Shown here: piece after piece, positions 8,776 through 14,532 of the stretch
Numbering within the stretch: position 1 is the stretch's first letter
Layout: each line of letters starts with the position of its first letter
Assembly: GCA_002877915.1 (NCBI GenBank)
Contig: PNJE01000063.1
Span: forward strand, 1-33,623
Length of the DNA: 33,623 nt
Direction of reading: 5' to 3'
DNA from: Candidatus Aminicenantota bacterium
GTDB taxonomy: Bacteria > Acidobacteriota > Aminicenantia > Aminicenantales > Saccharicenantaceae
Position numbers and translations under genes: made by a program
The notes under the pieces: generated by a model
Databases searched by the model: none
What the model was told of the DNA's origin: nothing
Seen by the model: the letters and a program-made list of their open reading frames with translations, nothing else

Positions 8776-9850
8776 AAGCCGGAAAGACCAAAGCCGATAA
8801 GAAAAGAACAAAAAGATAAGAAAAGACAAAAAGATATAGAGATGATTTTTTAGATCTCTCCTCAGGCCAATTAATCCCCTGGCCAGGTTGAGGCAAAGGC
8901 TGAGGATCCCAGGGCAGATTATAACGTTGAACTAAACTCCGAATATTAAGCAGGTGAATTACCGGAATGCCCTTAGCCGACATTTCCTGGATTAGGCCGC
9001 GCTTTTCAGGTGGCGGTAATTTTTTTACATTGGCAAGTCCAGGCGGTAATTCCAGAATGGATGAATCTCTACCCAAATTTACTAAGCTGCCACCCGCATT
9101 GATAAATGCCTTTATCCCACCCGGTGAATTTATTTCATAAAGATACAGATGTTTCTGAACCTTTTCTTGGAATTTTTCACCTTCCAGAAATTTAATTCCT
9201 AAATGGGCGGCTTTTTCTCTGAGTTTCAATTTCAAATCTTCGGGAAATTCTCTTCCCGAATCATCTTCCCCTCCCCAAGAAATCGCCAGAAAGTGGTAAT
9301 GATCAAAGCCAGCTAATCGCCAGCATTCCTCCAGGTCGAGAATAGAAAATTCAGGATTATTAGCCCCCCACTGAGAAGCTCCGACCGAAGCAATAATCGT
9401 AAGGTTAGCCTTGAGAGCCTCAGCCGCACAAATAGAAGCGAGGATTAGAGCCGGGAAAGAACCCGAAGCCCCGAGGGCAAAGTAATCTCCTTCTTTTACT
9501 CCGGCTTTTTCCAGCAGATGAACCAGGAGGGCGGCCATATTGGGATTAGTGGTGGTTCTTTTAGCCTCGAGATTTCCAAGGGTGGTGGTTAGGGGACTAT
9601 GTTCCAGGCCAATTAAACCGGTTTTATTCAGGTCAAAAAAGTTTTTCTCCGGCTGTAATCCCCTTTTTTTTTCGCAGGAAAAGGTTATTTTTTCAGCTTC
9701 CAACATAAGCCGAGCAGCTTTAATTTCAGTTAGCTTTGCCCCATTATTTTTAGGCCGAGGTTGAATCATTCCTAAATAAAGAAAATAAAAAATGAGGCTG
9801 ACGGCAGCTAACAGATAAAGTGTTATAGAGTTTATTTTTGGTTTAGGCAT
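8741..9850 (-). CDS. pgsW: Poly-gamma-glutamate system protein (PgsW-type)
   Basis: 369 residues with one membrane helix at the N-terminus (about 10-28) and another near the C-terminus (about 338-360), leaving a large domain on one face of the membrane. The middle carries stretches typical of the poly-gamma-glutamate system protein family: GLIGLEHSPLTTTLGNLEAK, FALGASGSFPALILASICAA and IASVGASQWGANNPEF. Its biochemical role in that system is not established. The start codon shares its A with the stop of pgsC (TGATG), so translation is coupled. It is the third gene of a pgsB-pgsC-pgsW operon, and no pgsA (CapA-type hydrolase) is present. Its end runs 35 bases into the M14 gene on the other strand. 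Confidence 0.85.
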   Translation of the reverse strand: MPKPKINSITLYLLAAVSLIFYFLYLGMIQPRPKNNGAKLTEIKAARLMLEAEKITFSCEKKRGLQPEKNFFDLNKTGLIGLEHSPLTTTLGNLEAKRTTTNPNMAALLVHLLEKAGVKEGDYFALGASGSFPALILASICAAEALKANLTIIASVGASQWGANNPEFSILDLEECWRLAGFDHYHFLAISWGGEDDSGREFPEDLKLKLREKAAHLGIKFLEGEKFQEKVQKHLYLYEINSPGGIKAFINAGGSLVNLGRDSSILELPPGLANVKKLPPPEKRGLIQEMSAKGIPVIHLLNIRSLVQRYNLPWDPQPLPQPGQGINWPEERSKKSSLYLFVFSYLFVLFLSALVFPAFIHKKHGRILP

Positions 9851-10284
9851 CAGTATAACAGCCGGCTGATAAAAAAAGTCAAAACAGAAACCACTATCAG
9901 AGAAGCCAAGGTTGGCAGCATTTTTTGTCTTTCTAAATTAGAAGTTAGGATTCCTGGCACTACCCAGCCAATAACCCTTAACCCGATTGGTTCAGAAAAA
10001 AGGTGGGGCAAAATTAGAGCCCAGACCTGGCCCAATAGGGCACCGCCCAGAATCATAAAAACAAACCGCCGGCGGCCAAACAAAATAAAATAGCGAAATA
10101 GCCAGCGATAAATTACCAGCAATAATAGCGCCACCAGGATGGTGGCCACCGGCCTCCAGGGCTGATCAAGATAAAGAGAAAAATAGGCTGGCACAATTAA
10201 CCCGCCAGGAGATACACCTGTTATTTCTACATAAATCAAAGAAAGTACCAGACCAAGAAATAGGCTATTATAATTTAAGGGCAT
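9850..10284 (-). CDS. pgsC: Poly-gamma-glutamate biosynthesis membrane protein PgsC/CapC
   Basis: 144 residues, nearly all hydrophobic, with four or five helices. This is the length and character of PgsC/CapC. The N-terminal half carries YVEITGVSPGGLIVPAYFSL, the family's typical Glu-Thr-Gly...Pro-Gly-Gly segment. The C-terminal half has WVVPGILTSNLERQKMLPT, also typical. In known systems PgsC forms a membrane complex with the ligase PgsB for synthesis and export of poly-gamma-glutamate. Its start lies 17 bases inside pgsB and its stop overlaps the pgsW start, so all three are translationally coupled. Assignment is firm; whether a polymer is actually made here is unknown. Confidence 0.92.
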   Translation of the reverse strand: MPLNYNSLFLGLVLSLIYVEITGVSPGGLIVPAYFSLYLDQPWRPVATILVALLLLVIYRWLFRYFILFGRRRFVFMILGGALLGQVWALILPHLFSEPIGLRVIGWVVPGILTSNLERQKMLPTLASLIVVSVLTFFISRLLY

Positions 10285-11527
10285 GAGCCGTCCTTTCCAG
10301 ATAATCTATTATTTCCTGACCGGGGCCGACAATATTGCCCAGGCCGAAAATAACTACGTGTCCGACCGAAGACCTGGTCAAATTATCGCCAGTTTCCAAA
10401 GCTGAATTCAAGGAAGAGCTGGATAATTCGGACGGGGGAAAGGAAAATGGTTGAGAGGAACCAACAGAAGCCTTAAAAATTTTAAGCTGGGAAATTGCTT
10501 CTTTAAGAATTTTTTCCGGCTTCTTTTCTTTAATTATTCTGACTCGGCTTTCAAGTGAACATCTTTTTCTCCTCAAATACCTGGCTGCCGCCTGGCTGCC
10601 AGGACCAGAGAAAGCCAGAAGTTGCCAATGGCTTTTTATAAAGCTTTCTTTTTCCCCAGATTCTAGAAGATAATCGAGCCATTGCCGAGTTCGATCTCCT
10701 CGGTCTGGACGAAGAATCAAGACCGCCGCCATCGGCCGGCTTTCCCAGCCCATTTTCTTAATAATCATTTTCATGGCTTCCTCGGTTGACTTGGGATCAT
10801 TAGCGGCAAAGAGGCTGACAAAATTAAAGGTTAGGCCTTCACCCTCAAATGTTTTCTCCCAGGCTCGGAGACAGCCATAATCCGGATGGACCTGAATTAA
10901 TCCTTCCCGAATTTCTTCTTCTTTCAAACCAAACTCTTTTAAAACGGCTATCGCCAATCGGACATTAACCTCAAATTCCGGGTAAGGTAGCGAACGAACC
11001 AGGTCAGTTGAAAATGAATTTTTATCGATTTTAAAGAGTGAGGAACAAGCCTTTCGGGCCAAATTTTCAACCGGCTCAATAGCTTCCTCACCTGGAGTAA
11101 AAATTTTCAATGACTTTAAAAAAGCTGAAGAGAGAGAGACGGCAATTTGTTCTTCAGTTTGACCCAGTTCTTCAAGGTGATCAGGTCTGATATTGCTTAA
11201 AACCAAAATCTCCGGTTTAATCAGATGGCTACTTTCTACCCGCAAACACTCTGGTCGAATGCTCATCATTTCGGTTACCAGAAAATCGACCTTTTCTCTA
11301 ACTGCCTTTCTGATGAGTCTCTTCTGCTCGAGAATAGTCGGCTGCCCTCTTCTCTTTATTTGCTCTTCTTGACCATCAGGATAGATTAAAACGGGCTTGG
11401 AACCGGTAGTCTTGGCCATAACTCTATAACCTGCCCCCCTTAACCCGGCAGCAATCAGTCTGGTGATGCTGGATTTTCCCCTGATGCCGGTGATAGCCAG
11501 GCGATGAGGGATTTTACCCAGGGCCAT
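10268..11527 (-). CDS. pgsB: Poly-gamma-glutamate ligase PgsB/CapB, N-terminal helix apparently out of frame
   Basis: An ATP-dependent amide ligase related to Mur ligases, which in characterised systems polymerises glutamate through gamma linkages. 419 residues from the ATG at 11527. The P-loop ITGIRGKSS is at residues 12-20, followed by AKTTGSKPVLIYPDG, then TEMMSIRPEC and SNIRPDHLEELG as in PgsB. FAANDPKSTEEAM, LRPDRGDRTRQW and the C-terminal FGLGNIVGPGQEIIDYL also match the family. PgsB normally begins with a membrane helix. Such a helix is encoded just upstream (11514-11594) but one frame away, across a T6 run. Either translation really begins at 11527 (GGGAAGCAGG lies upstream) and the anchor is lost, or a one-base difference hides the native start. 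It heads the pgsB-C-W operon. Confidence 0.9.
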   Translation of the reverse strand: MALGKIPHRLAITGIRGKSSITRLIAAGLRGAGYRVMAKTTGSKPVLIYPDGQEEQIKRRGQPTILEQKRLIRKAVREKVDFLVTEMMSIRPECLRVESSHLIKPEILVLSNIRPDHLEELGQTEEQIAVSLSSAFLKSLKIFTPGEEAIEPVENLARKACSSLFKIDKNSFSTDLVRSLPYPEFEVNVRLAIAVLKEFGLKEEEIREGLIQVHPDYGCLRAWEKTFEGEGLTFNFVSLFAANDPKSTEEAMKMIIKKMGWESRPMAAVLILRPDRGDRTRQWLDYLLESGEKESFIKSHWQLLAFSGPGSQAAARYLRRKRCSLESRVRIIKEKKPEKILKEAISQLKIFKASVGSSQPFSFPPSELSSSSLNSALETGDNLTRSSVGHVVIFGLGNIVGPGQEIIDYLERTAHALKL

Positions 11528-11594
11528 GGCAGCCTGCTTCCCAAAAAAGGTAGGCCGCCAATCCGAAGAAAGAAATCAGAAGAAAAGTATTCAT
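11514..11594 (-). other. Out-of-frame hydrophobic N-terminus of pgsB
   Basis: A 26-codon frame beginning at the ATG 11594 reads MNTFLLISFFGLAAYLF, a good membrane helix, before entering the wrong frame and stopping. Removing one T from the T6 run (A6 at 11543-11548 on the plus strand) would give ...AAYLFGKQAAMALGKIPHRL, which joins smoothly to the PgsB P-loop region as in family members. The ATG lies six bases after the stop of the upstream 133-codon frame, with no clear ribosome site between them. Sequencing error, real frameshift mutation and transcriptional slippage are all possible. Confidence 0.55.
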
Positions 11595-11600
11595 AGGAAA

Positions 11601-12002
11601 TTAAAAATTTATCTTAATTAACCGGGCTTTTATCTCATCTATTTCCCTGGGCCAATCGATGCTCAGGACCATGCTACTAACCTTGATAATAGGGATGGCA
11701 TCTTTGATTCTTACACCCAGGTTTTTCTCTGACAAATAAAGAGCTGGCTTGACAGGCATAACAATTTCCTCTTTTGGAATTAATTCATTTATTCCCCTGT
11801 TGCCTCTGAAATGTCCAATTACCTGCCCCCGCCGACCTTTAAATCTCCTGAGATCCAAAAGCGAGTCTTTAGCTTCATTTCTTTTACCCTTTTCTATCAG
11901 ATCTTCTCTAATGAGTTTAATAAAAATGGGCCAGCAGTGCAATTTATAATATTCTGAGGGGCAAAAAAATTCTTTCCGATATTCCAGAAATTTGATTCTC
12001 AA
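11601..12002 (-). CDS. Uncharacterised 133-codon frame upstream of pgsB
   Basis: I do not recognise this protein. It would start at a TTG (an in-frame stop lies just upstream), with no visible ribosome site. It is basic and contains KGRRGQVIGHFRGNRGINEL near the middle and a C-terminal half of alternating strand-like segments (EEIVMPVKPALYLSEK, IPIIKVSSMVLSIDWP). No signal peptide or membrane helix is seen. Its stop lies only six bases before the ATG that begins the PgsB helix, which suggests an operon link. The poor start suggests a remnant of a longer gene or a chance frame. Confidence 0.35.
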   Translation of the reverse strand: MRIKFLEYRKEFFCPSEYYKLHCWPIFIKLIREDLIEKGKRNEAKDSLLDLRRFKGRRGQVIGHFRGNRGINELIPKEEIVMPVKPALYLSEKNLGVRIKDAIPIIKVSSMVLSIDWPREIDEIKARLIKINF

Positions 12003-12081
12003 AGTCTAGAAAACTTAATCGCCTGTCCTGGGAGCAATGGTCCAGTTTATTTCGACACCGGGTTAAAAAATTAAATCCAAT

Positions 12082-12109
12082 CCAGAGGTGGTAAAACTAT
12101 CACTTCTGG
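12082..12109. repeat. Imperfect inverted repeat
   Basis: CCAGAGGTGGT (12082-12092) and ATCACTTCTGG (12099-12109) pair across a six-base loop with two G-U wobbles if transcribed on the plus strand. The minus-strand version contains A-C mismatches. There is no T-run, so it is not a simple terminator; an operator is possible. It lies in the gap between the 133-codon frame and the sigma-54 transcript. The rest of 12003-12198 shows nothing recognisable. Confidence 0.35.
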
Positions 12110-12198
12110 GAAAATAAGACAGATTAAAAAATACCCTGGCTTCCGCCTAAAAAATTCTGTCCAAAATAGCTTCTAACCTGATTTTTTGGGCTTGAACT

Positions 12199-12236
12199 AA
12201 AAAAAGAAATAGAGGGGTGCCGCCGTGCACCCCTCT
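12199..12236 (-). terminator. Intrinsic terminator of the sigma-54 transcript
   Basis: Read on the minus strand, AGAGGGGTGC and GCACCCCTCT form a perfect 10-bp stem (12211-12220 with 12227-12236) around a six-base loop. It is followed after a few bases by a T7 run (12205-12199). It lies four bases beyond the stop of the small frame at 12240 and about 240 bases downstream of the sigma-54 start point. Confidence 0.8.
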
Positions 12237-12239
12237 GAT

Positions 12240-12473
12240 TTAATTGAAGGAAGGGGGAATGGAAAGAAGGGCAAAGAAGGGCAAAAAGGAGGCAATTATA
12301 AAATTTTTGGTGCGCTCATCGTCTTTAAGGGAAAATAAAAGTGAGGGAGAAATTGGATTCTTTGGCTCATGTATCTTCGACTTCTCCCTCCCTAATCCAG
12401 CAAAATAATCTATATATATTGGCTTTCTATCATTAGCCTTTATATCCATTTTCTTCATCAACATTTTTCGCAC
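12240..12473 (-). CDS. Possible small protein within the sigma-54 transcript
   Basis: A 77-codon frame from GTG 12473, or 74 codons from ATG 12464, ends four bases before the terminator stem. The predicted leader is only 4-13 bases, with GGCGGGTG as a possible ribosome site for the ATG. The product is lysine-rich at the start (MLMKKMDIKANDRKP), then has a polar middle and a hydrophobic C-terminus (IIASFLPFFALLSIPPSF) that could insert in a membrane. I know no such family. The fit to the transcript limits supports it. The very short leader and the C/T-rich 3' part, which also makes sense as RNA, argue against it. Confidence 0.35.
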   Translation of the reverse strand: MRKMLMKKMDIKANDRKPIYIDYFAGLGREKSKIHEPKNPISPSLLFSLKDDERTKNFIIASFLPFFALLSIPPSFN

Positions 12474-12486
12474 CCGCCTTTATAAG

Positions 12487-12503
12487 TAGCAAATTTCGTG
12501 CCA
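12487..12503 (-). promoter_or_regulatory. Sigma-54 promoter of the small transcript
   Basis: The minus strand reads TGGCACG-AAAT-TTGCTA, a full match to the sigma-54 consensus (TGGCACG-N4-TTGCW). The GG (12502-12501) and GC (12490-12489) are separated by the required 10 bases. The predicted start point is about 12477. A candidate activator site lies 59 bases upstream. Confidence 0.9.
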
Positions 12504-12561
12504 ATTTTTATAAGAGAAAACTTGAAAAATTATAAAAAAAGTCATAAAAAAAATTACATCG

Positions 12562-12582
12562 AGCGTAAAGATATTTTACGAA
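12562..12582. promoter_or_regulatory. Candidate activator-binding site 1 (upstream of the small-transcript promoter)
   Basis: Plus strand AGCGT-AAAGATA-TTTTAC, containing the near-palindrome CGTAAA-N5-TTTACG. The same AGCGT-N7-TTTTAC pattern with identical spacing occurs before the second sigma-54 promoter at 13121. Its position about 60 bases upstream of the -24 element is normal for an NtrC-type enhancer site. The regulator encoded at 13162-14532 is the obvious candidate to bind it (inference). Confidence 0.6.
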
Positions 12583-12614
12583 CCCGCAATTTTAATAACT
12601 TGAGAATTAATTAA

Positions 12615-12628
12615 AACTCCGGGAAGTT
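12615..12628 (-). terminator. Weak hairpin after the receiver gene
   Basis: On the minus strand AACTT/GAGTT form a five-pair stem (one G-U) around CCCG, followed by TTTTAATTAATT. It may end the transcript of the receiver gene, whose stop lies about 22 bases earlier. The stem is short. Confidence 0.3.
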
Positions 12629-12649
12629 CAGCTTTTTCGGTTCATAGAA

Positions 12650-13012
12650 TCAAGCTTTTAAAAGCTCGTCTATGGTGTCAGTAAAGGCTTTAAGATCAAG
12701 AGGCTTGATAAAGAGATGGCTTACTCCCACTTGTTGAAGTTCATCAGATTTTAGCTGTTCGGGAAAGGCGGAGATTAGAATAACCTTTCCCTGGTAACCA
12801 GCTCGCCTGAATTCCTGAACCATCTGTAGGCCATTTTTATGTGGTAGCCGGAAATCGGCAATAATTAGATCGACCGGTGCACTTTGAAATCTGGCCAGAG
12901 CTTCCTGGGCATCCCTGGCTAAATAAACATTATATTTAGAAGTCAAAAGAAGAAAAAAAGTTTTTCTTATTGATTCATCGTCATCGACAATCACAATTTT
13001 TTTTTCCAGCAT
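12650..13012 (-). CDS. Single-domain response regulator (receiver only)
   Basis: 120 residues forming one receiver domain and nothing else. The acidic triad is D10-D12 region (IVDDDES), the phospho-acceptor is D53 in IIADFRLP, and the conserved Ser (ISAFPEQ) and Lys (FIKPLD) follow. AGGTGG precedes the ATG. With no output domain it probably acts as a phosphate shuttle or by protein contact. It has its own sigma-54 promoter (13037-13052) and a candidate activator site, so its expression probably depends on the NtrC-type regulator encoded just upstream on the same strand. It may take phosphate from the kinase at 14529-16013 (inference), giving feedback within the circuit. Confidence 0.92.
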   Translation of the reverse strand: MLEKKIVIVDDDESIRKTFFLLLTSKYNVYLARDAQEALARFQSAPVDLIIADFRLPHKNGLQMVQEFRRAGYQGKVILISAFPEQLKSDELQQVGVSHLFIKPLDLKAFTDTIDELLKA

Positions 13013-13036
13013 GAATCCACCTGATTTAAAGGGAAG

Positions 13037-13052
13037 AGCATTTTTCGTGCCA
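13037..13052 (-). promoter_or_regulatory. Sigma-54 promoter of the receiver gene
   Basis: The minus strand reads TGGCACG-AAAA-ATGCT. The GG (13051-13050) and GC (13039-13038) are 10 bases apart. It differs from consensus only by A for T at the first base of TTGC. Predicted start point about 13026, 14 bases before the ATG of the receiver gene. Confidence 0.85.
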
Positions 13053-13120
13053 AAATGGATTAGATAAGCTCAGGCAGAAAAATAGTCAAAAAACTATTCT
13101 AACCGCAAATTTCTTTTCTC

Positions 13121-13140
13121 AGCGTTAATTTTTTTTACAA
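13121..13140. promoter_or_regulatory. Candidate activator-binding site 2 (upstream of the receiver promoter)
   Basis: Plus strand AGCGT-TAATTTT-TTTTAC, matching site 1 in both half-motifs and in the seven-base spacing. It lies 69 bases from its promoter, against 59 for site 1. The 10-base difference, one helical turn, keeps both sites on the same face of the DNA. A related AACCGCAAAT box (13101-13110) also has a counterpart, AACCCGCAAT, near site 1 (12581-12590). Confidence 0.6.
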
Positions 13141-13161
13141 AAAAGATTAAATTCAGCTTAT

Positions 13162-14532
13162 TTAGTCAGATTCGGAATTTTCTACTTTGAGGTTATAATC
13201 CTTTATTTTCTTATCAAGCGTTGGGCGGCTGATATCAAGGATCTGGCAGGCTTTGGTTTTGCTGCCCTTAGTCACTTCCAGCACCTGCTGAATATACCTT
13301 TTCTCCACTTCCCATAGGGGAACAAGCTCTCCGGGAGAAAAAATATTTTTCTCTTCTGGAGGTTTAGTCGCAGGCTCAAAGGGCAAATTTTCCTTCAATA
13401 CTATGTCGCCCTTGGCCAGGATTACTGCCCGGGTGAGAGCATTTTCCAATTCTCTAACATTTCCTTTCCAGGGCTGATTCATTAAATATTCCATAACTTC
13501 GGGCGGTACCTTGCGCACATTCTTCTTGAGTTCACGGTTAATCTTTTCCAGAAGATAAGCCACCAATTCTGGGATATCCTCACGCCTTTCCCTTAGAGGA
13601 GGCAAAGTGATCTCTACCACCTTTAAACGATAATAAAGGTCCTCTCTGAATTTTCCCTGCCTGACTAATTCTTTCAAATTCTGATTGGTAGCTGCTATGA
13701 TGCGGGCTTCTGTTTTCAATATCCTTTCTCCCCCGACCTTCATGAAGTCCCGAGTTTCGATAACCCTCAGGAGCTTCGATTGAAGATTGGGAGAGATGTC
13801 TCCGATTTCATCGAGAAAAAGGGTGCCCTTGCCAGCTATCTCAAATTTTCCCCGGGTCTCGGCCACAGCATCAGTAAAAGCCCCCTTAACATGACCAAAG
13901 AGCTCCGATTCTAACAGGGTGTCGGAAATAGCCGAGCAATTAATAACGATAAAGGGTTCATCCTTGAATGGACTATTATAATGAATGGCTTTAGCCACTA
14001 GCTCTTTTCCGGTGCCACTTTCCCCCTGGATCAAAACATTGGTCCTGGTGTTGGCCACCGAGCCAATCAACTTGAAGACCTCTCGCATCTGGGGAGACCG
14101 ACCAATTATATTATCTATTTGATATTCCTTCTGCTTTTCCTCAACCAGATAGCTAACTTTTTCCTCCAAGGACCTCATCTGAAAGGCTTTATCAATGGTT
14201 AGGTCGAGTTCCAGGTAATCCAGGGGCTTAACTAAATATTCAAAAGCACCGGCTTTTATTGCTTCTACTGTTGTTCTCATATCATCAAAAGCGGTCATAA
14301 TCACCACGGAAGTGTTCTTGTTTTCATTCTTGATCTGCTTTAAAACATCCAGTCCATTTATATCCGGCAGCTTGACATCAAGTAGAACCAGCTCTGGCTG
14401 AAAATGGTGAAAAATTTCCAATCCCTCTTCACCACTTTCGGCTATCTTAACTTCAAATCCCCTCTTTTTAAGATGAGACCCCAAGGTACGGCTGACCAAA
14501 GGGTCATCTTCCACCACTAAAATCATTGTCAT
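13162..14532 (-). CDS. NtrC-family sigma-54-dependent response regulator
   Basis: 456 residues in the classical three-part layout. Receiver domain 1-120 with D9/D10 and phospho-acceptor D52 (LLDVKLPD). AAA+ domain about 142-375 with Walker A GESGTGKE (170-177), Walker B GTLFLDEIGD (236-245) and arginine finger FREDLYYRL. A Fis-type helix-turn-helix lies at the C-terminus (SKTKACQILDISRPTLDKKI). The sigma-54 contact loop reads GAFTDA (217-222) rather than GAFTGA; Phe and Thr are kept, so activity is likely. The start overlaps the kinase stop (ATGA), with GGAG upstream, so the two are coupled. It is expected to activate the two nearby sigma-54 promoters. Confidence 0.96.
   Translation of the reverse strand: MTMILVVEDDPLVSRTLGSHLKKRGFEVKIAESGEEGLEIFHHFQPELVLLDVKLPDINGLDVLKQIKNENKNTSVVIMTAFDDMRTTVEAIKAGAFEYLVKPLDYLELDLTIDKAFQMRSLEEKVSYLVEEKQKEYQIDNIIGRSPQMREVFKLIGSVANTRTNVLIQGESGTGKELVAKAIHYNSPFKDEPFIVINCSAISDTLLESELFGHVKGAFTDAVAETRGKFEIAGKGTLFLDEIGDISPNLQSKLLRVIETRDFMKVGGERILKTEARIIAATNQNLKELVRQGKFREDLYYRLKVVEITLPPLRERREDIPELVAYLLEKINRELKKNVRKVPPEVMEYLMNQPWKGNVRELENALTRAVILAKGDIVLKENLPFEPATKPPEEKNIFSPGELVPLWEVEKRYIQQVLEVTKGSKTKACQILDISRPTLDKKIKDYNLKVENSESD

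Larger units (their letters stand above)
12199..12477 (-). ncRNA. Predicted sigma-54-dependent small transcript (small RNA or tiny mRNA)
   Basis: The transcript is bounded by a near-perfect sigma-54 promoter (start point about 12477) and a strong intrinsic terminator (12199-12236), giving about 240-280 nt. Internal structure is visible: GAGGGAGAA and TTCTCCCTC on the minus strand can form a 9-bp helix around a loop of about 33 bases. After it comes a pyrimidine-rich tract with TTGCCTCCTTTTTGCCC and repeated CCCTTCTTT, which resembles the exposed anti-Shine-Dalgarno (CCUCC) regions of regulatory RNAs. A 74-77 codon frame spans the same interval, so this could be a small mRNA or a dual-function RNA. 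The boundaries are read from motifs; the regulatory role is inference. Confidence 0.55.
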
